Below, one piece after another: positions 1 through 11,700 of a DNA stretch of 64,000 nucleotides. The position numbers and the translations under genes were made by a program. Below the pieces are notes generated by a model. That model did no database searches. It had not been told where the DNA came from and was given only the letters and a program-made list of their open reading frames with translations. The first letter of the stretch is position 1, and each line of letters starts with the position of its first letter. Where the stretch lies: assembly GCA_947243795.1 (NCBI GenBank), contig OX365936.1:124001-188000 (forward strand), read 5' to 3'. The DNA comes from Saccharomyces uvarum. Taxonomy: Eukaryota > Ascomycota > Saccharomycetes > Saccharomycetales > Saccharomycetaceae.

Positions 1-40
1 GCACTCGCGTACTTGGTTCGTTATCTCTCGGTCATCCTGC

Positions 41-47
41 TGACTCA
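41..47. promoter_or_regulatory. Gcn4 binding site upstream of HIS5
   Basis: TGACTCA is a perfect Gcn4 half-site pair, about 185 bp upstream of the HIS5 ATG. Gcn4 activates amino-acid biosynthesis genes on starvation, so this fits general control of histidine synthesis. The site is read directly; occupancy is inferred. Confidence 0.8.
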
Positions 48-101
48 TTTTTATAATTCTTACCCTGATTTCTATACGTATTTCATCCTGACTTTCCGGA
101 T

Positions 102-109
102 TATATAAA
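102..109 (+). promoter_or_regulatory. TATA box of HIS5
   Basis: TATATAAA lies about 120 bp upstream of the HIS5 ATG and about 55 bp downstream of the Gcn4 site, the usual arrangement for a Gcn4-activated yeast promoter. Confidence 0.7.
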
Positions 110-229
110 ATGAAGAGTACATCAGTTCCTTAAATTGGTTTCGACGAAGCAGGTACAATTCGCCAAGCCTTCTTAACCCGCCTCACATTCAAAAATCAGG
201 AAGTGTGTGATATTTACCAGAAAAGCATT

Positions 230-1390
230 ATGATTTTTGATTTAGAAAGAATTGTTAGACCAAAAATATACAACTTGGAACCTTACCGTTGTGCAAGAGA
301 TGATTTTACCGAGGGTATATTGCTAGACGCCAATGAGAATCCTCATGGACCCACCCAAAATGAATTGAGTAAGAGCACTTTAAACCGTTATCCGGATCCT
401 CATCAGTTAGAATTCAAAACAGCAATGACCGCATACAGAAACAAAACCAGTAGTTATTCCAATGACCCAGCCGTTAAGCCTTTAACTGCTGATAATTTGT
501 GTTTAGGTGTCGGTTCCGATGAAAGCATTGATGCAATTATTAGGGCCTGTTGTGTTCCGGGAAAGGAAAAAATTTTGGTTATGCCACCAACGTATTCTAT
601 GTACTCTGTTTGTGCAAATATCAATGATATAGAAGTTGTTCAATGCCCTTTGGTTGTTTCTGACAACTCCTTTCAAATGAATGTCGAAGCTGTGCTAACC
701 ATCTTAGAAAACGATCCGTTGATTAAATTAGTTTTTGTTACTTCACCAGGTAATCCAACAGGGGCCAAGATTAAGACAAGTTTTATTGAACAAGTTTTAC
801 AAAAATGGCAAAATGGGTTAGTCGTTGTTGATGAGGCTTACATTGATTTCTGCGGTGGGTCTACTGCGCCACTAGTCACCAAGTACCCAAACTTAGTAGC
901 TTTACAAACACTTTCCAAATCATTTGGTCTAGCCGGTATTAGATTAGGTATGACATATGCTTCAAAGGATTTAGCTAAGATTTTGAATGCAATGAAGGCG
1001 CCTTATAATATTTCTTCTCTGGCTGCTGAACATGCTTTGAAAGCCGTTCAGGACCATAATCTAACAAAAATGGAAGACACCGCCAAATTGATCAATGAAG
1101 AGAAAATGCGTCTCTTGAAAGCGTTAACTGCTTTGGAATATGTCGATGACCAATATGTGGGTGGATTGGATGCAAATTTCATCCTACTACGAATCAACGG
1201 TGGTGACAACACTTTAGCAAAGAAACTATACTATGAATTGGCCACTCAGTCGGGTGTTGTCGTTAGATTTAGGGGTAATGAATTGGGTTGTACTGGATGT
1301 CTAAGAATCACCGTTGGTACTCATGATGAAAATACACAATTAATAAACAAATTTAAAGAGACGTTATATAAGTTGGCCAACAATAATTAG
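230..1390 (+). CDS. HIS5: Histidinol-phosphate aminotransferase
   Basis: HIS5 (YIL116W) makes the PLP-dependent enzyme that converts imidazole-acetol phosphate plus glutamate to histidinol phosphate, a late step of histidine synthesis in the cytosol. The reading frame is open upstream to a GTG at 203, but the ATG at 230 gives MIFDLERIVRPKIYN, matching the known N-terminus. The protein is 386 residues against about 385 in S. cerevisiae. Class I/II aminotransferase features are visible: the VTSPGNPTG motif, the VVDEAYIDF segment, and the PLP-binding lysine in TLSKSFGLAG (about K230). It is convergent with NUP159, and a Gcn4 site and TATA box lie upstream. Identity to S. cerevisiae looks close to 87%, which argues for a distant sister species. 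Confidence 0.97.
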   Translation: MIFDLERIVRPKIYNLEPYRCARDDFTEGILLDANENPHGPTQNELSKSTLNRYPDPHQLEFKTAMTAYRNKTSSYSNDPAVKPLTADNLCLGVGSDESIDAIIRACCVPGKEKILVMPPTYSMYSVCANINDIEVVQCPLVVSDNSFQMNVEAVLTILENDPLIKLVFVTSPGNPTGAKIKTSFIEQVLQKWQNGLVVVDEAYIDFCGGSTAPLVTKYPNLVALQTLSKSFGLAGIRLGMTYASKDLAKILNAMKAPYNISSLAAEHALKAVQDHNLTKMEDTAKLINEEKMRLLKALTALEYVDDQYVGGLDANFILLRINGGDNTLAKKLYYELATQSGVVVRFRGNELGCTGCLRITVGTHDENTQLINKFKETLYKLANNN

Positions 1391-1585
1391 GTAGGTTGAA
1401 GACAACTCATGTGCATTCACTGTACAAACCCGTCACATTTCTCTTTACATACAATTATTTAGTGACGCTTCTCTATCAATGACAACCAAAATCATGAATA
1501 TTGTGCAGTCTCGATCTCTACATTATTTTATGTTTACTCTTTCCATCATAAAAACTGTATTAAATTGTAGATATAGCTAGATAGA

Positions 1586-4500
1586 CTAATATTTACCCAA
1601 GTTTAGATTCTTGAAAAAGCCGCCAATTTGTTTTTTCGTGTTCAAAATCAACCCAACTTCTACAACTTTGGATCCACTTATATCTTTAGTCAATGAAGAA
1701 GATGGCTCCAATGATGCAATTTCTTTACTTTTATCCTTTAATTGTAACCTACTGACTTCCTCTCGCAAAGACTTTATTTCCTGCAACAATCCACCACGTG
1801 CAAAAGATTCCTTAACAAGCTTCGCCACTAATGGATTTTCATCCAACCTCTTGCTTTTTACAGAAAATAGTTTTAAAATGTTCAACACTTCTTCAACATG
1901 ATTGATTTCGGTGGAAACCTTGGATAACTTCTGACGTAGTGTTGTTTGCATCTTAAATTGGTGCGTACTGAGATCTTTGACGAATTCACTCGAGGCTTCA
2001 TTGAAATGGGATGAAAACAAAAACTGTTCTTTTGCATTAATAACATCGTCATTTACATTTGCAATGGTTTTTTCAATGTAACTCGACACTTTTTCTTTCA
2101 ATTCCTTAACGTTGCCATTCGTTACTTGCGTATGCTCTGACTTGACATTATTAAGGATGTTCGACAAGATTTCTGCCTCTGGTATTCTCCACGTGTAGAT
2201 GTTATTGACAGAATGAATTGAGCGTGTTTCAAGATGGGTGCTTGATTGGTCAATAAAAAAACTGTCCATATTTTGGATATTTTCTTTGAGGACAGAAAAT
2301 TCAGCTTCGACCATCTGAAACGTGCTTTCAATTAATCGCAAAGTGGAATTTTGTGAAAAAAAGGAAATATTGGATACTTTCGCACCAGTGTAGTATTCCA
2401 TTAATGGTTTTGGTTTATACTGTTCGGCTAAATAGTTCTCGTCACCTTCAAACGCTTGTACCGAAAAATTACATGTTTCAATAGGTTCAGTTTGAATATC
2501 ATTATCAACCACTTCCTTTTCGACGGTTTGTGTATAATTGTGTTTTACAGGTACGACATCTGTCTGAACTTCATTCTCCTGGGAACTTTCGGAAAGATCT
2601 GTTTGTATACCAGATTCGACGTAATTATTTTCAAGTGAAGTTTGTACATTGGAATCAGCAAAATGTTCCTCGTCATTTACTGGTGGAGTTTCTCCACCAT
2701 GAGGCAACTCATCGGTATTTATATCCTCTAACTTGTCATAGGATTCGGAGATACTTTCTTCCCGACCACTAGTTGATGAGTTATCCTCACCAGACTCTTC
2801 TGATTCATTGCTTTGATGAGCATCTTGTTCGCTCACAGCATCTTCTTCAGAATTATGGTCTTGAAATTCTTTTACTGCCGTATTTGGCTCAAGCTCCTCT
2901 TCTGCGTCATCATTCTGCAAGCCATTGCCATCCTCTTGTTCTCCCTCTTGCGTTTCTTGGTTAATGTTTTCATCAATATCTGATACTTCCTCTGCTGATT
3001 TGGGTTTTTCACCGTATTTAGCAACATGCTTACTATCTTTAGATTCCGTTTCAAGCTTTTCATAAGTGTTCTCATCTTGCGGTATTACATTTTTCCACTC
3101 TTCCTTCTCTTGGTTAAAAGTGCTGTAGACTTGTTCCGAGGTATTTTCGGAATTCACAGCATTTGATTCAGAACTAACGTCGCTTTCTTCTTGGCTGCTC
3201 TCTTCTTCAGAAGTTTGGTTACTGCTCTCTTTTCTTTCAGGCAAAAAGGGATTTTCTTCACTTCTATATTGAGTCTTCGAGGTCAGCGCTTCTTTCTCAC
3301 AGCTTTCCTTATTATTAGTTTCTTCTTTTGATGAGGAAGATACCTCCTCAGAAGCAGTTGGAGCCATAAACGTGCTATTATTATTTAGAGTAGAGTTCCC
3401 GAAGGAAAAGGCGGGAGTGGTGGAGCTTGGTTTCTTGATATTAGTTGCGAACGCTGAGAACGGTGATTCGGATTTTGCTTTTACATTATTCTCAAAGAAA
3501 GGATTCTCCAAATCGCTCATGTCAATATTTGCACTCTTTTTTATAGTTTCAGTCAGCCTACCAATGGAAGATTTTGGTCTTTCTTGCTCAACAACTTCAT
3601 TATTGGTATTCGAGGTTACTTCAGCCAATCTACTAGGTGTTTGTTCAACAGTAGTGTCCGTTAGGTCATTATCGCTTATGCTTGAATCATCGTCTTCGTC
3701 ATCGTGCTCATCATCGTCATCGTCGTCGTCGACTTCACTAGCTGAGCCCTTTTCTATTGTCTCAACTTCACTATTGTCCTTTGTGAGGGAACTGAATGGT
3801 GAATTATTGCCCAGTTGAGAAGAAAATGGCGAAGACTGACTACCAAAATTGATATGAGTATCAGTGCTCAAAGCATTTGAGACACTAGAGGGCCCGAAAG
3901 TGGGGTTTCCAAAGTTTAAGGTATTGGTATCAGTGTCCACTGAATCTAAAGCTTTTGAAAAACTAGAAGACCCAAGGGTGGAGTTTCCAAAACTGAAGGC
4001 ATTGTTATTTGCTTGATTAGGCGTGTTAGCATTAACACCGAATAGTGTCGAAGAAGATTCTAACGAAGGCGCAAACAAAGCACTAGCTGCAAGTTTTGCG
4101 GTGGTAGACCCGGAGTCAAACGGTTTTTCAGTGGCAGATGCAAAGGGTGAACCGAAGGCAAGCTTTCCAAACGCGGATCCAGACGTTGATGGCCCATTAG
4201 TAGTAGTTCCAAATGCAGGCGTACCGAAAGAAGATTTGCCAAAGGCAGATTCAGAAGTAGACGACTCGGAAACTGCAGCCCCAAATGCAGGTTTACCAAA
4301 AGAAGGTTTACCGAAGGCAGGTGCAGAATCTGAAGGCTCGGCAGCTGTAACGCCAGAACCAAATGCAGCTGTACCAAAAGAAGGCTTACCAAAGGCAGAT
4401 GCAGGAATAGATGGTTCTTTAGTGGAAGTTCCGAACGCTGGCTTACCGAACGCTGGTTTCCCAAAAGCAGTGCCAGTGGTACTTTGTTCATTAGATGCAG

Positions 4501-6004
4501 TACCGGGATTAACAGATGGGGTTGATAATGAACTGAAGGAAAATGCCGATGACCCAAACGAGGGGGCGCTGAAAGCTGATGAATTTTGCGATTGCAGACC
4601 GTTGGAAGTACTAGGTTGCTCCTTTTGGAGGAAGCTAAAGCCTGAGGTATTTGATGATATGAACGGATTATCAGATGGAGAGGATTTGCCTTTTTCTTTG
4701 TTTTCTTCTTTTTCTTGTTCTTGTTCTACTATGTTCTTTTTTTCTAAGGTCAAAGGTGCCGTCAATGGAATGCTAGAACCTGAGGTTGGCATTTCACTTT
4801 CTTCAGATTCCAATTTTACGTTATAGTTACCATTCTTAATTGCGGAAACATGGAATAATCCTACGATCTGTAAGTTGCCTTCGTTGTTTAAGATGTAAAC
4901 AAGCGGTAACCTTTCTATGGTATCAACACCGGAACACGGTTCCGAAATAGTGCCTGAGGTGATTACATCAACAGCCACACCAATTGGATTTGTGTCCATA
5001 TCTGTTTCCTCACTGATCGGAAGTACAGCTCGTTCAGCATCTTGAGACGGTTCGATAACCTCATTTGAATCCCATATGCTTACTTCACTGGAACATGATG
5101 ATGCTAGTATATTTACGTTTTCTGCTGGTTTGATTAAATCTGGCAAGGTGACATTGTACACATATGGAAATCTTAATATCTGGCCAAACGGTGGTATGAC
5201 ATCAAAGGTTTCTTGAAATGAAGCGTTACCATCGGTATACTTGATAATGAACATCTTTTGATCGTACGAAGCTTCCTCATCGGTCTCTGAAACGGGATTA
5301 CCGAACACGACAAGGTATATCTGTTGGGAGAGTATAGTGACGTTTAAAGGGGCGTATTCATTGACTGAAAACTCGTCCAATTCCGACGGTATTGAAAACT
5401 CAAATGTTTTCTCCGGCGTCCCATTTTGCAACGAAAAGCTTTGGAAACTTCTATCCTTTAGTAGAACTAGCAATTGTGAGTTTGCAACGTCAAAAGAAGC
5501 GGCATTTTGGGCTAACTGGTTCGTTGATTTTGTTTTTATATCCAGCGCTGATAAATTATTGTTTGAACTTAGATATATCAAGGTGTTGTTGAAATCTTTC
5601 AGTTGGCAAATTGGTGGCTCAAAAGAGAAAACTGTTTGCAGTTCTTCCAGTTTCTCTAAGTCTATCGAATATAATGTATCTCCGGTTGCTATCAAAGCCT
5701 GGTCGCCGTGGAAACATACAAATATTACATCCAAGACTTCATTTTCCCATTTAAACACCAATGGAGTAGGGTCGGACTCGGAACCGGATGTGATGTGGTC
5801 TCTTAGCATTTGCAGCTCCCCAATCACCACTTTGTTACCGGAAGCAGCAATAAATAATGATTTGCCGTTGGAGATAGCGAGGTTTTGTAAAGATGCAAAT
5901 GGTAGTTTTTCGTTAAAAGAGGGTAGAAGTTGCTTTTGGCCTAGAAATTTGAAGCCAAAGTCTTCCGAGGTCTCGGTTGACACTTCATCTTGTAACGAGG
6001 ACAT
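1586..6004 (-). CDS. NUP159: Nucleoporin Nup159 (cytoplasmic FG nucleoporin)
   Basis: NUP159 (YIL115C) encodes a cytoplasmic-face subunit of the nuclear pore that recruits the helicase Dbp5 for mRNA export and joins the Nup82-Nsp1 complex. The frame is 1472 residues (about 1460 in S. cerevisiae). Visible in order: an N-terminal region of about 390 residues expected to form the Dbp5-binding beta-propeller; an FG region (about 440-750) with many SAFGKPSFG-type repeats; an acidic Asp run near 757-775; a Ser/Glu-rich linker; six QT-type motifs (NVQTS, GIQTD, EVQTD, YTQTV, DIQTE, FSVQA) at about 1115-1185 that match dynein light chain Dyn2 docking sites; and a C-terminal helical region (about 1215-1472) for Nup82 binding. 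Long frames on the opposite strand of the repeat region are shadows. Confidence 0.97.
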   Translation of the reverse strand: MSSLQDEVSTETSEDFGFKFLGQKQLLPSFNEKLPFASLQNLAISNGKSLFIAASGNKVVIGELQMLRDHITSGSESDPTPLVFKWENEVLDVIFVCFHGDQALIATGDTLYSIDLEKLEELQTVFSFEPPICQLKDFNNTLIYLSSNNNLSALDIKTKSTNQLAQNAASFDVANSQLLVLLKDRSFQSFSLQNGTPEKTFEFSIPSELDEFSVNEYAPLNVTILSQQIYLVVFGNPVSETDEEASYDQKMFIIKYTDGNASFQETFDVIPPFGQILRFPYVYNVTLPDLIKPAENVNILASSCSSEVSIWDSNEVIEPSQDAERAVLPISEETDMDTNPIGVAVDVITSGTISEPCSGVDTIERLPLVYILNNEGNLQIVGLFHVSAIKNGNYNVKLESEESEMPTSGSSIPLTAPLTLEKKNIVEQEQEKEENKEKGKSSPSDNPFISSNTSGFSFLQKEQPSTSNGLQSQNSSAFSAPSFGSSAFSFSSLSTPSVNPGTASNEQSTTGTAFGKPAFGKPAFGTSTKEPSIPASAFGKPSFGTAAFGSGVTAAEPSDSAPAFGKPSFGKPAFGAAVSESSTSESAFGKSSFGTPAFGTTTNGPSTSGSAFGKLAFGSPFASATEKPFDSGSTTAKLAASALFAPSLESSSTLFGVNANTPNQANNNAFSFGNSTLGSSSFSKALDSVDTDTNTLNFGNPTFGPSSVSNALSTDTHINFGSQSSPFSSQLGNNSPFSSLTKDNSEVETIEKGSASEVDDDDDDDEHDDEDDDSSISDNDLTDTTVEQTPSRLAEVTSNTNNEVVEQERPKSSIGRLTETIKKSANIDMSDLENPFFENNVKAKSESPFSAFATNIKKPSSTTPAFSFGNSTLNNNSTFMAPTASEEVSSSSKEETNNKESCEKEALTSKTQYRSEENPFLPERKESSNQTSEEESSQEESDVSSESNAVNSENTSEQVYSTFNQEKEEWKNVIPQDENTYEKLETESKDSKHVAKYGEKPKSAEEVSDIDENINQETQEGEQEDGNGLQNDDAEEELEPNTAVKEFQDHNSEEDAVSEQDAHQSNESEESGEDNSSTSGREESISESYDKLEDINTDELPHGGETPPVNDEEHFADSNVQTSLENNYVESGIQTDLSESSQENEVQTDVVPVKHNYTQTVEKEVVDNDIQTEPIETCNFSVQAFEGDENYLAEQYKPKPLMEYYTGAKVSNISFFSQNSTLRLIESTFQMVEAEFSVLKENIQNMDSFFIDQSSTHLETRSIHSVNNIYTWRIPEAEILSNILNNVKSEHTQVTNGNVKELKEKVSSYIEKTIANVNDDVINAKEQFLFSSHFNEASSEFVKDLSTHQFKMQTTLRQKLSKVSTEINHVEEVLNILKLFSVKSKRLDENPLVAKLVKESFARGGLLQEIKSLREEVSRLQLKDKSKEIASLEPSSSLTKDISGSKVVEVGLILNTKKQIGGFFKNLNLGKY

Positions 6005-6410
6005 AATTTAATGGCTTTTGAACTATTATATATCTGATTTCTCCTACTAATTATGGAATTGGGCCTGCACACCTAATGATTTTAATGCAGAGAAAAAAAA
6101 GGAGCCAAAGAAAGGTATGTGAAGTCGATGTGAGAGTGGATAAATGAACAACACTTTTAGTGCAGTCCAATATACAATGGCACCCTTTCTCTGCATACAC
6201 AACTGGCTAATGAGCTTTTTACTTTTCTTCCCATTGATGAAAAAAGTAAAAAAACAGTTTACCGTTACAAGTGATAATAATACGGATGCCTGGTCACATT
6301 TAACCACCTTTCATTGTACTCACGAAGCTAACGGCGGAAGATAAAATCTATTAAAAATACAGAGCACTACTTAGTGGGGCTCACAGTGAGGAAGACATTG
6401 GAGCCTAGGT
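6005..6410. other. NUP159 promoter and POR2 3' region
   Basis: Non-coding 406 bp between two minus-strand genes. It holds a full Abf1 consensus (listed separately) and A/T tracts. No conserved small frame or RNA gene is evident. Confidence 0.6.
6263..6275. promoter_or_regulatory. Abf1 site upstream of NUP159
   Basis: The sequence CGTTACAAGTGAT fits the Abf1 consensus CGTnnnnnRYGAY at every defined position. It is about 260 bp upstream of the NUP159 start. Abf1 is a general regulatory factor at housekeeping promoters. The match is seen; binding is inferred. Confidence 0.6.
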
Positions 6411-7256
6411 TCATGCTGAGAAGGACAGAGACCAGCCGAACTTGTGAACCGGGTCGGCCAACTCTAGCGCATTGAATGACATACCCATCCCCAAAGAAAT
6501 GTTTTTCTTCAAGTTTTGCTTATAGGACAACGCAGCCAGACCTGAATCTGTGATCTTTGCCTTGATCTGCGAGGTGGAATCGGGTAGGTACTTAGTAACG
6601 AACTCAATGTTCATACTGGGAGTTGCCTTCGATTGCACAGTGGCTTTAGCGCCCACTTGCAAGTGGCGGTTGACGTTCTGGAAGAAGGACGCGGACGTGA
6701 ACTGCTTGTTGTTGGTGGACAATACGAAGGAGTAGTCGCTGGCAAGGTACCCCAAGGCCACGGCATAGCGTGCCAGGGCCCCACCGGGGATGTCGTAAGC
6801 TATCTCGGTACCGCCGACGAACCCGTCGTGGGCCAGAGTCACGTTTCCGACAAAGTCCTTGGTGTGCAACAGGTCCACGGACCCCCTCGTGGTGAAGAAT
6901 TCTTGTGCAAAGCTCAGATTGACCTTGGCGTTCTTGATTGCCTGAGGCGTCATGCATGCATTCACATCGGCTTTCAAGCCAGGTGCAATCTTTGAGAACT
7001 CGATTCTCGAGTTCAACCTGTTTTGGTTCGACCAGCTTTGAGATAGCGAAACGCCCTCCTTCCTGTCGTAGAACCGGCCTTCAACGCTGGCCTGTATAGG
7101 GCCCTCCTTCACGGCCTGCTTCCCTCTCAGAGCAAAATTAACTCCATTTTGCGTTGTGGTAGACACGTTCAAAGAAAGCGGGCTAGTATGGAAAAAGTCC
7201 CTATTCAAAAGACCGTTGATATCCCTGGAGATATCGTGAAAAAAAGGTGGCGCCAT
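6411..7256 (-). CDS. POR2: Mitochondrial porin isoform (VDAC)
   Basis: POR2 (YIL114C) is the second yeast VDAC, a 19-strand beta-barrel of the mitochondrial outer membrane. In S. cerevisiae it is weakly expressed and rescues por1 only when overproduced. The frame is open upstream to a GTG at 7280, but the ATG at 7256 (MAPPFFHDISRDING) gives 281 residues, exactly the family length. The conserved YDRKEGVSLSQSW segment and the C-terminal barrel end HKFGWSLSFSA are present, with no sign of decay. Its 5' half is GC-rich and it shares a 574-bp divergent promoter with SDP1. The paralog POR1 is not in this window. Confidence 0.96.
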   Translation of the reverse strand: MAPPFFHDISRDINGLLNRDFFHTSPLSLNVSTTTQNGVNFALRGKQAVKEGPIQASVEGRFYDRKEGVSLSQSWSNQNRLNSRIEFSKIAPGLKADVNACMTPQAIKNAKVNLSFAQEFFTTRGSVDLLHTKDFVGNVTLAHDGFVGGTEIAYDIPGGALARYAVALGYLASDYSFVLSTNNKQFTSASFFQNVNRHLQVGAKATVQSKATPSMNIEFVTKYLPDSTSQIKAKITDSGLAALSYKQNLKKNISLGMGMSFNALELADPVHKFGWSLSFSA

Positions 7257-8445
<1,189 letters not shown>

Positions 8446-8714
8446 ACAAGTCGACACGATGTCTTCCTTTCTTATTTATTTGTTATTTTTTCACCACGTT
8501 CAAGTGGGCGGGTCTAGTCTCTGTTTGCAAGAGCAATGCTTGTATACTGCCTTTATAAGTCCCCTACTATAACTGCAATATGCAGTTTTGCGACGGGTAA
8601 CCCCGCCTCTGCTATAATCAAATCAATACAATATTGAGAAAGCATGCAGAAAGTTACACAAAACAACAAAAGGAACACAGCAGACGTGGCACAGAGGAAG
8701 CGGTGTAGAGGTTA

Positions 8715-8726
8715 ATGTCGATATGA
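8715..8726 (+). promoter_or_regulatory. Four-codon uORF overlapping the HOS4 start
   Basis: ATG TCG ATA TGA begins 8 bp before the HOS4 ATG and its stop codon overlaps that ATG in another frame. If the transcript starts upstream of 8715, ribosomes meeting this ATG would terminate on top of the HOS4 start. Its effect is unknown. Confidence 0.35.
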
Positions 8727-11700
8727 GTGACCCCAATACAAAGCAGCCAATAAAGAAAAGATCGCTGAGCAGCTACCTTTCAAACGTCAGTACGAGGCGG
8801 GAGGAGCTGGAAAAGATATCAAAACATGAGATCCCAGAAGATGAAGAACCCGCCAGCAACCAGAAATCAGAAGAGCCGGTACCAGAAGAGCCGGTTTGGG
8901 AGACTCAAGACACTGACAGGCCGCTCGACACAGAGGCTGCAAGCATTCGTGATGACTCGAAAGAACGTAAAGCTCTCACCCAACCGGATAATGAAGAGGA
9001 CGGAAAAGCAAGCTCACATGGTCAAGAAGATAGTCTTGTAGAGACGAATGGAGAAATGAATCACTCGACGACATTGCTGTCCAATGTAGGTAATTTGGAT
9101 ATCCAAAACCATCAACCTTTTTCAAGAGACCAACTGCGAGCGATGTTGAAAGAACCGAAGAGGAAAACCGTTGACGATTTCATACAGGAAGAGGGCCTGG
9201 GGGCCGTTGAAGAAGACGATATAAGCAACGAAGTTCTGGAAAATAATGTAATGGCACCAAGCGAAGGGGAAATGGATATAGAGTACAGTGGATCGGATAG
9301 AGATACGGATGATGTGGAAAGCGATGACCCCACAGCACCCAACTCTCCAATCAAATTGAGTCGCCGTAAATTAGTAAGGGGCGACCAATTTGATACCACC
9401 ACAGGTTCCATGTTCAATAACGAGTCTGACTCCGAACTATCGGATATTGATGATACCAAAAATATCGCCTTGTCGAGTAGCTTATTCAGAGGTGGTTCTT
9501 CTCCCATTAAAGAAGCAAATAACAATCTCCCTAGTATGAATTCTTCACCCGCGCAGGTCGTAAAGAGAAACTCAATTTCTAAGACTAATACCAGCAAGAA
9601 CCCTCATATAGCCGTTTCTAAACGTCCTAAACAGAAGAAGGGTATTTATAGGGATTCTGGTGGTAGAACGAGATTGCAAATTGCCTGCGATAAGGGGAAG
9701 TTCGATGTAGTCCAGAAAATGATTGAAGATGGGGGCTATGATATCAACGACCAGGATAACGCTGGTAATACAGCCTTGCATGAAGCAGCTTTGCAAGGCC
9801 ATATTGAAATTGTGGAACTGCTAATAGAAAATGGTGCAGATGTAAACATTAAGTCTATCGAAATGTTTGGTGACACTCCCTTGATCGATGCCTCCGCTAA
9901 CGGTCATTTGGACGTTGTCAAATACCTTCTTAAAAAAGGTGCGGATCCAACTATACGTAACTCCAAGGGCTTAACTGCCTTCGAGTCGGTCGATGATGAA
10001 TCAGAATTTGATGACGAGGAGGACCAAAACATTTTGCGAGAAATAAAGAAAAGACTAAGTGTTGCCACCAAAAGATGGACTCATGGTATAGGCTCTCACA
10101 ACGACAACCCCAAAAATGTCATTAATGCTGACACAACGGACCGACCACATTTGGATGCTACTAGCCTTTCCGAAGACAGAAAGGCCGATGTGTCCTCTCC
10201 TATGCTCTCTAATGTCGATGATAAGGCTCCAGAAGAAGAATTTTATTGGACTGATGTTACTTCTAGGGCAGGCAAGGAAAAATTGTTTAAAGCCTCAAAG
10301 GAAGGACACTTGCCATACGTTGGTACATATGTTGAAAATGGTGGTAAGATAGATTTAAAATCGTTTTTTGAAAGTGTCAAATGTGGGCATGAGGATATTA
10401 CAAGTATCTTTTTGGCATTTGGGTTTCCAGTCAATCAAGCGTCAAGAGATAACAAAACGTCTGCCTTAATGGTGGCTGTTGGACGTGGCCACATCGGCAC
10501 GGTTAAATTGCTATTAGAAGCAGGGGCAGACCCAACTAAGAAGGACAAAAAAGGACATACTGCTTTGTACTATGCCAAAAATAGCGTAATGGGAATAACA
10601 AATAATGAAGAGATTCAATTGATTGAAAATGCCCTAAACGAACACTCGAAAAAACGTTCGAATGATGATGATGATGATGACGATGACGATGACGATGGTG
10701 AAAATGAAACGGATAACCGTGAACCACACGAGACCAGGAGAGAGAAAACTCAATCACCTATACCAATAAGTCGAAAAAATACAATACCTAGAATAGAAGA
10801 TGAAGAGAACGATGTAGCAGTACGTAATTCTGCCGACAATGGCATGAATAATGCTCACAACGTCAAGAATGTCCCACCTTCCGATTCCCGTAAAACACAT
10901 GGAATTAACGAAAGTGATGGCATGCAGGATCCGCTTGATTGGAAGAAGCGTAAGACGATTGCTTCTCTGGATGAAGAAAAGTTGAGAAGCGTTTCACCAC
11001 TTTCTATGGAACCTCATTCTCCTAAAAAATTCAAATCTACAGAAGTAAGCAAAATTCACGAAGAGACTGCTGCCGAGAGAGAAGCTAGACTCAAAGAAGA
11101 AGAGGAGTACAGGAAGAAAAGATTAGAGAAAAAGAGGAAGAAGGAACAGGAATTATTGCAAAAATTAGCCGAAGATGAGAAGAAAAGAATCGAAGAACAA
11201 GAGAAACTGAAAATCTTAGAAATAGAAAGATTAAAGAATGAAACCATAGAAAAAGCCAAACAAATGGAAAGAGAGAAAAAATTGGAGGAACTTTCTTATA
11301 GACGTGCTGTAAGGGACTTGTATCCGTTAGGTTTGAAAATCATCAACTTCAACGATAAACACGATTACAAAAGATTCTTACCGCTGTACTATTTCGTGGA
11401 TGAAAAGAGCAATAAATTAGTGCTTGATTTACAAGTGGCGATTCTGTTAAAAAATATGGATTTGCTCTCAAAGGATAGCCACCCCATATCGGAGAAGTTT
11501 CCTATTGATCCAACCCACTTGGCCTCCCTTTGGAATATGTTGAAATTCATTTTCTTGTATGGAGGTAGTTACGACGATGATAAAAATGACTTAAAGGACA
11601 ATAAAAGATTCGTAGTAAATTTTGACGGCGTTGATTTGGATACTAAGATTGGATACGAGCTTTTAGAATACAGGAAATTTATTAATTTACCCATGGCATG

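Noticed and set aside
203-229. Upstream N-terminal extension of HIS5 (and similar ones for POR2, SHQ1, SGA1, FYV10, LYS12, UTP25, YIL089W, AIM19, KTR7, SDS3)
   Set aside because: These begin at GTG or TTG, not ATG. The first ATG reproduces the known S. cerevisiae N-termini and lengths.
4060-4560. Minisatellite within NUP159
   Set aside because: The periodicity is the coding of FG repeats (AFGKPSFG type), normal for FG nucleoporins, and not an independent DNA repeat.
4023-4826. 267-codon open frame on the plus strand inside NUP159
   Set aside because: It is the antisense of the repetitive FG-coding region; its Ala/Asp/Gly-rich repeats mirror the repeats and no independent signal exists.
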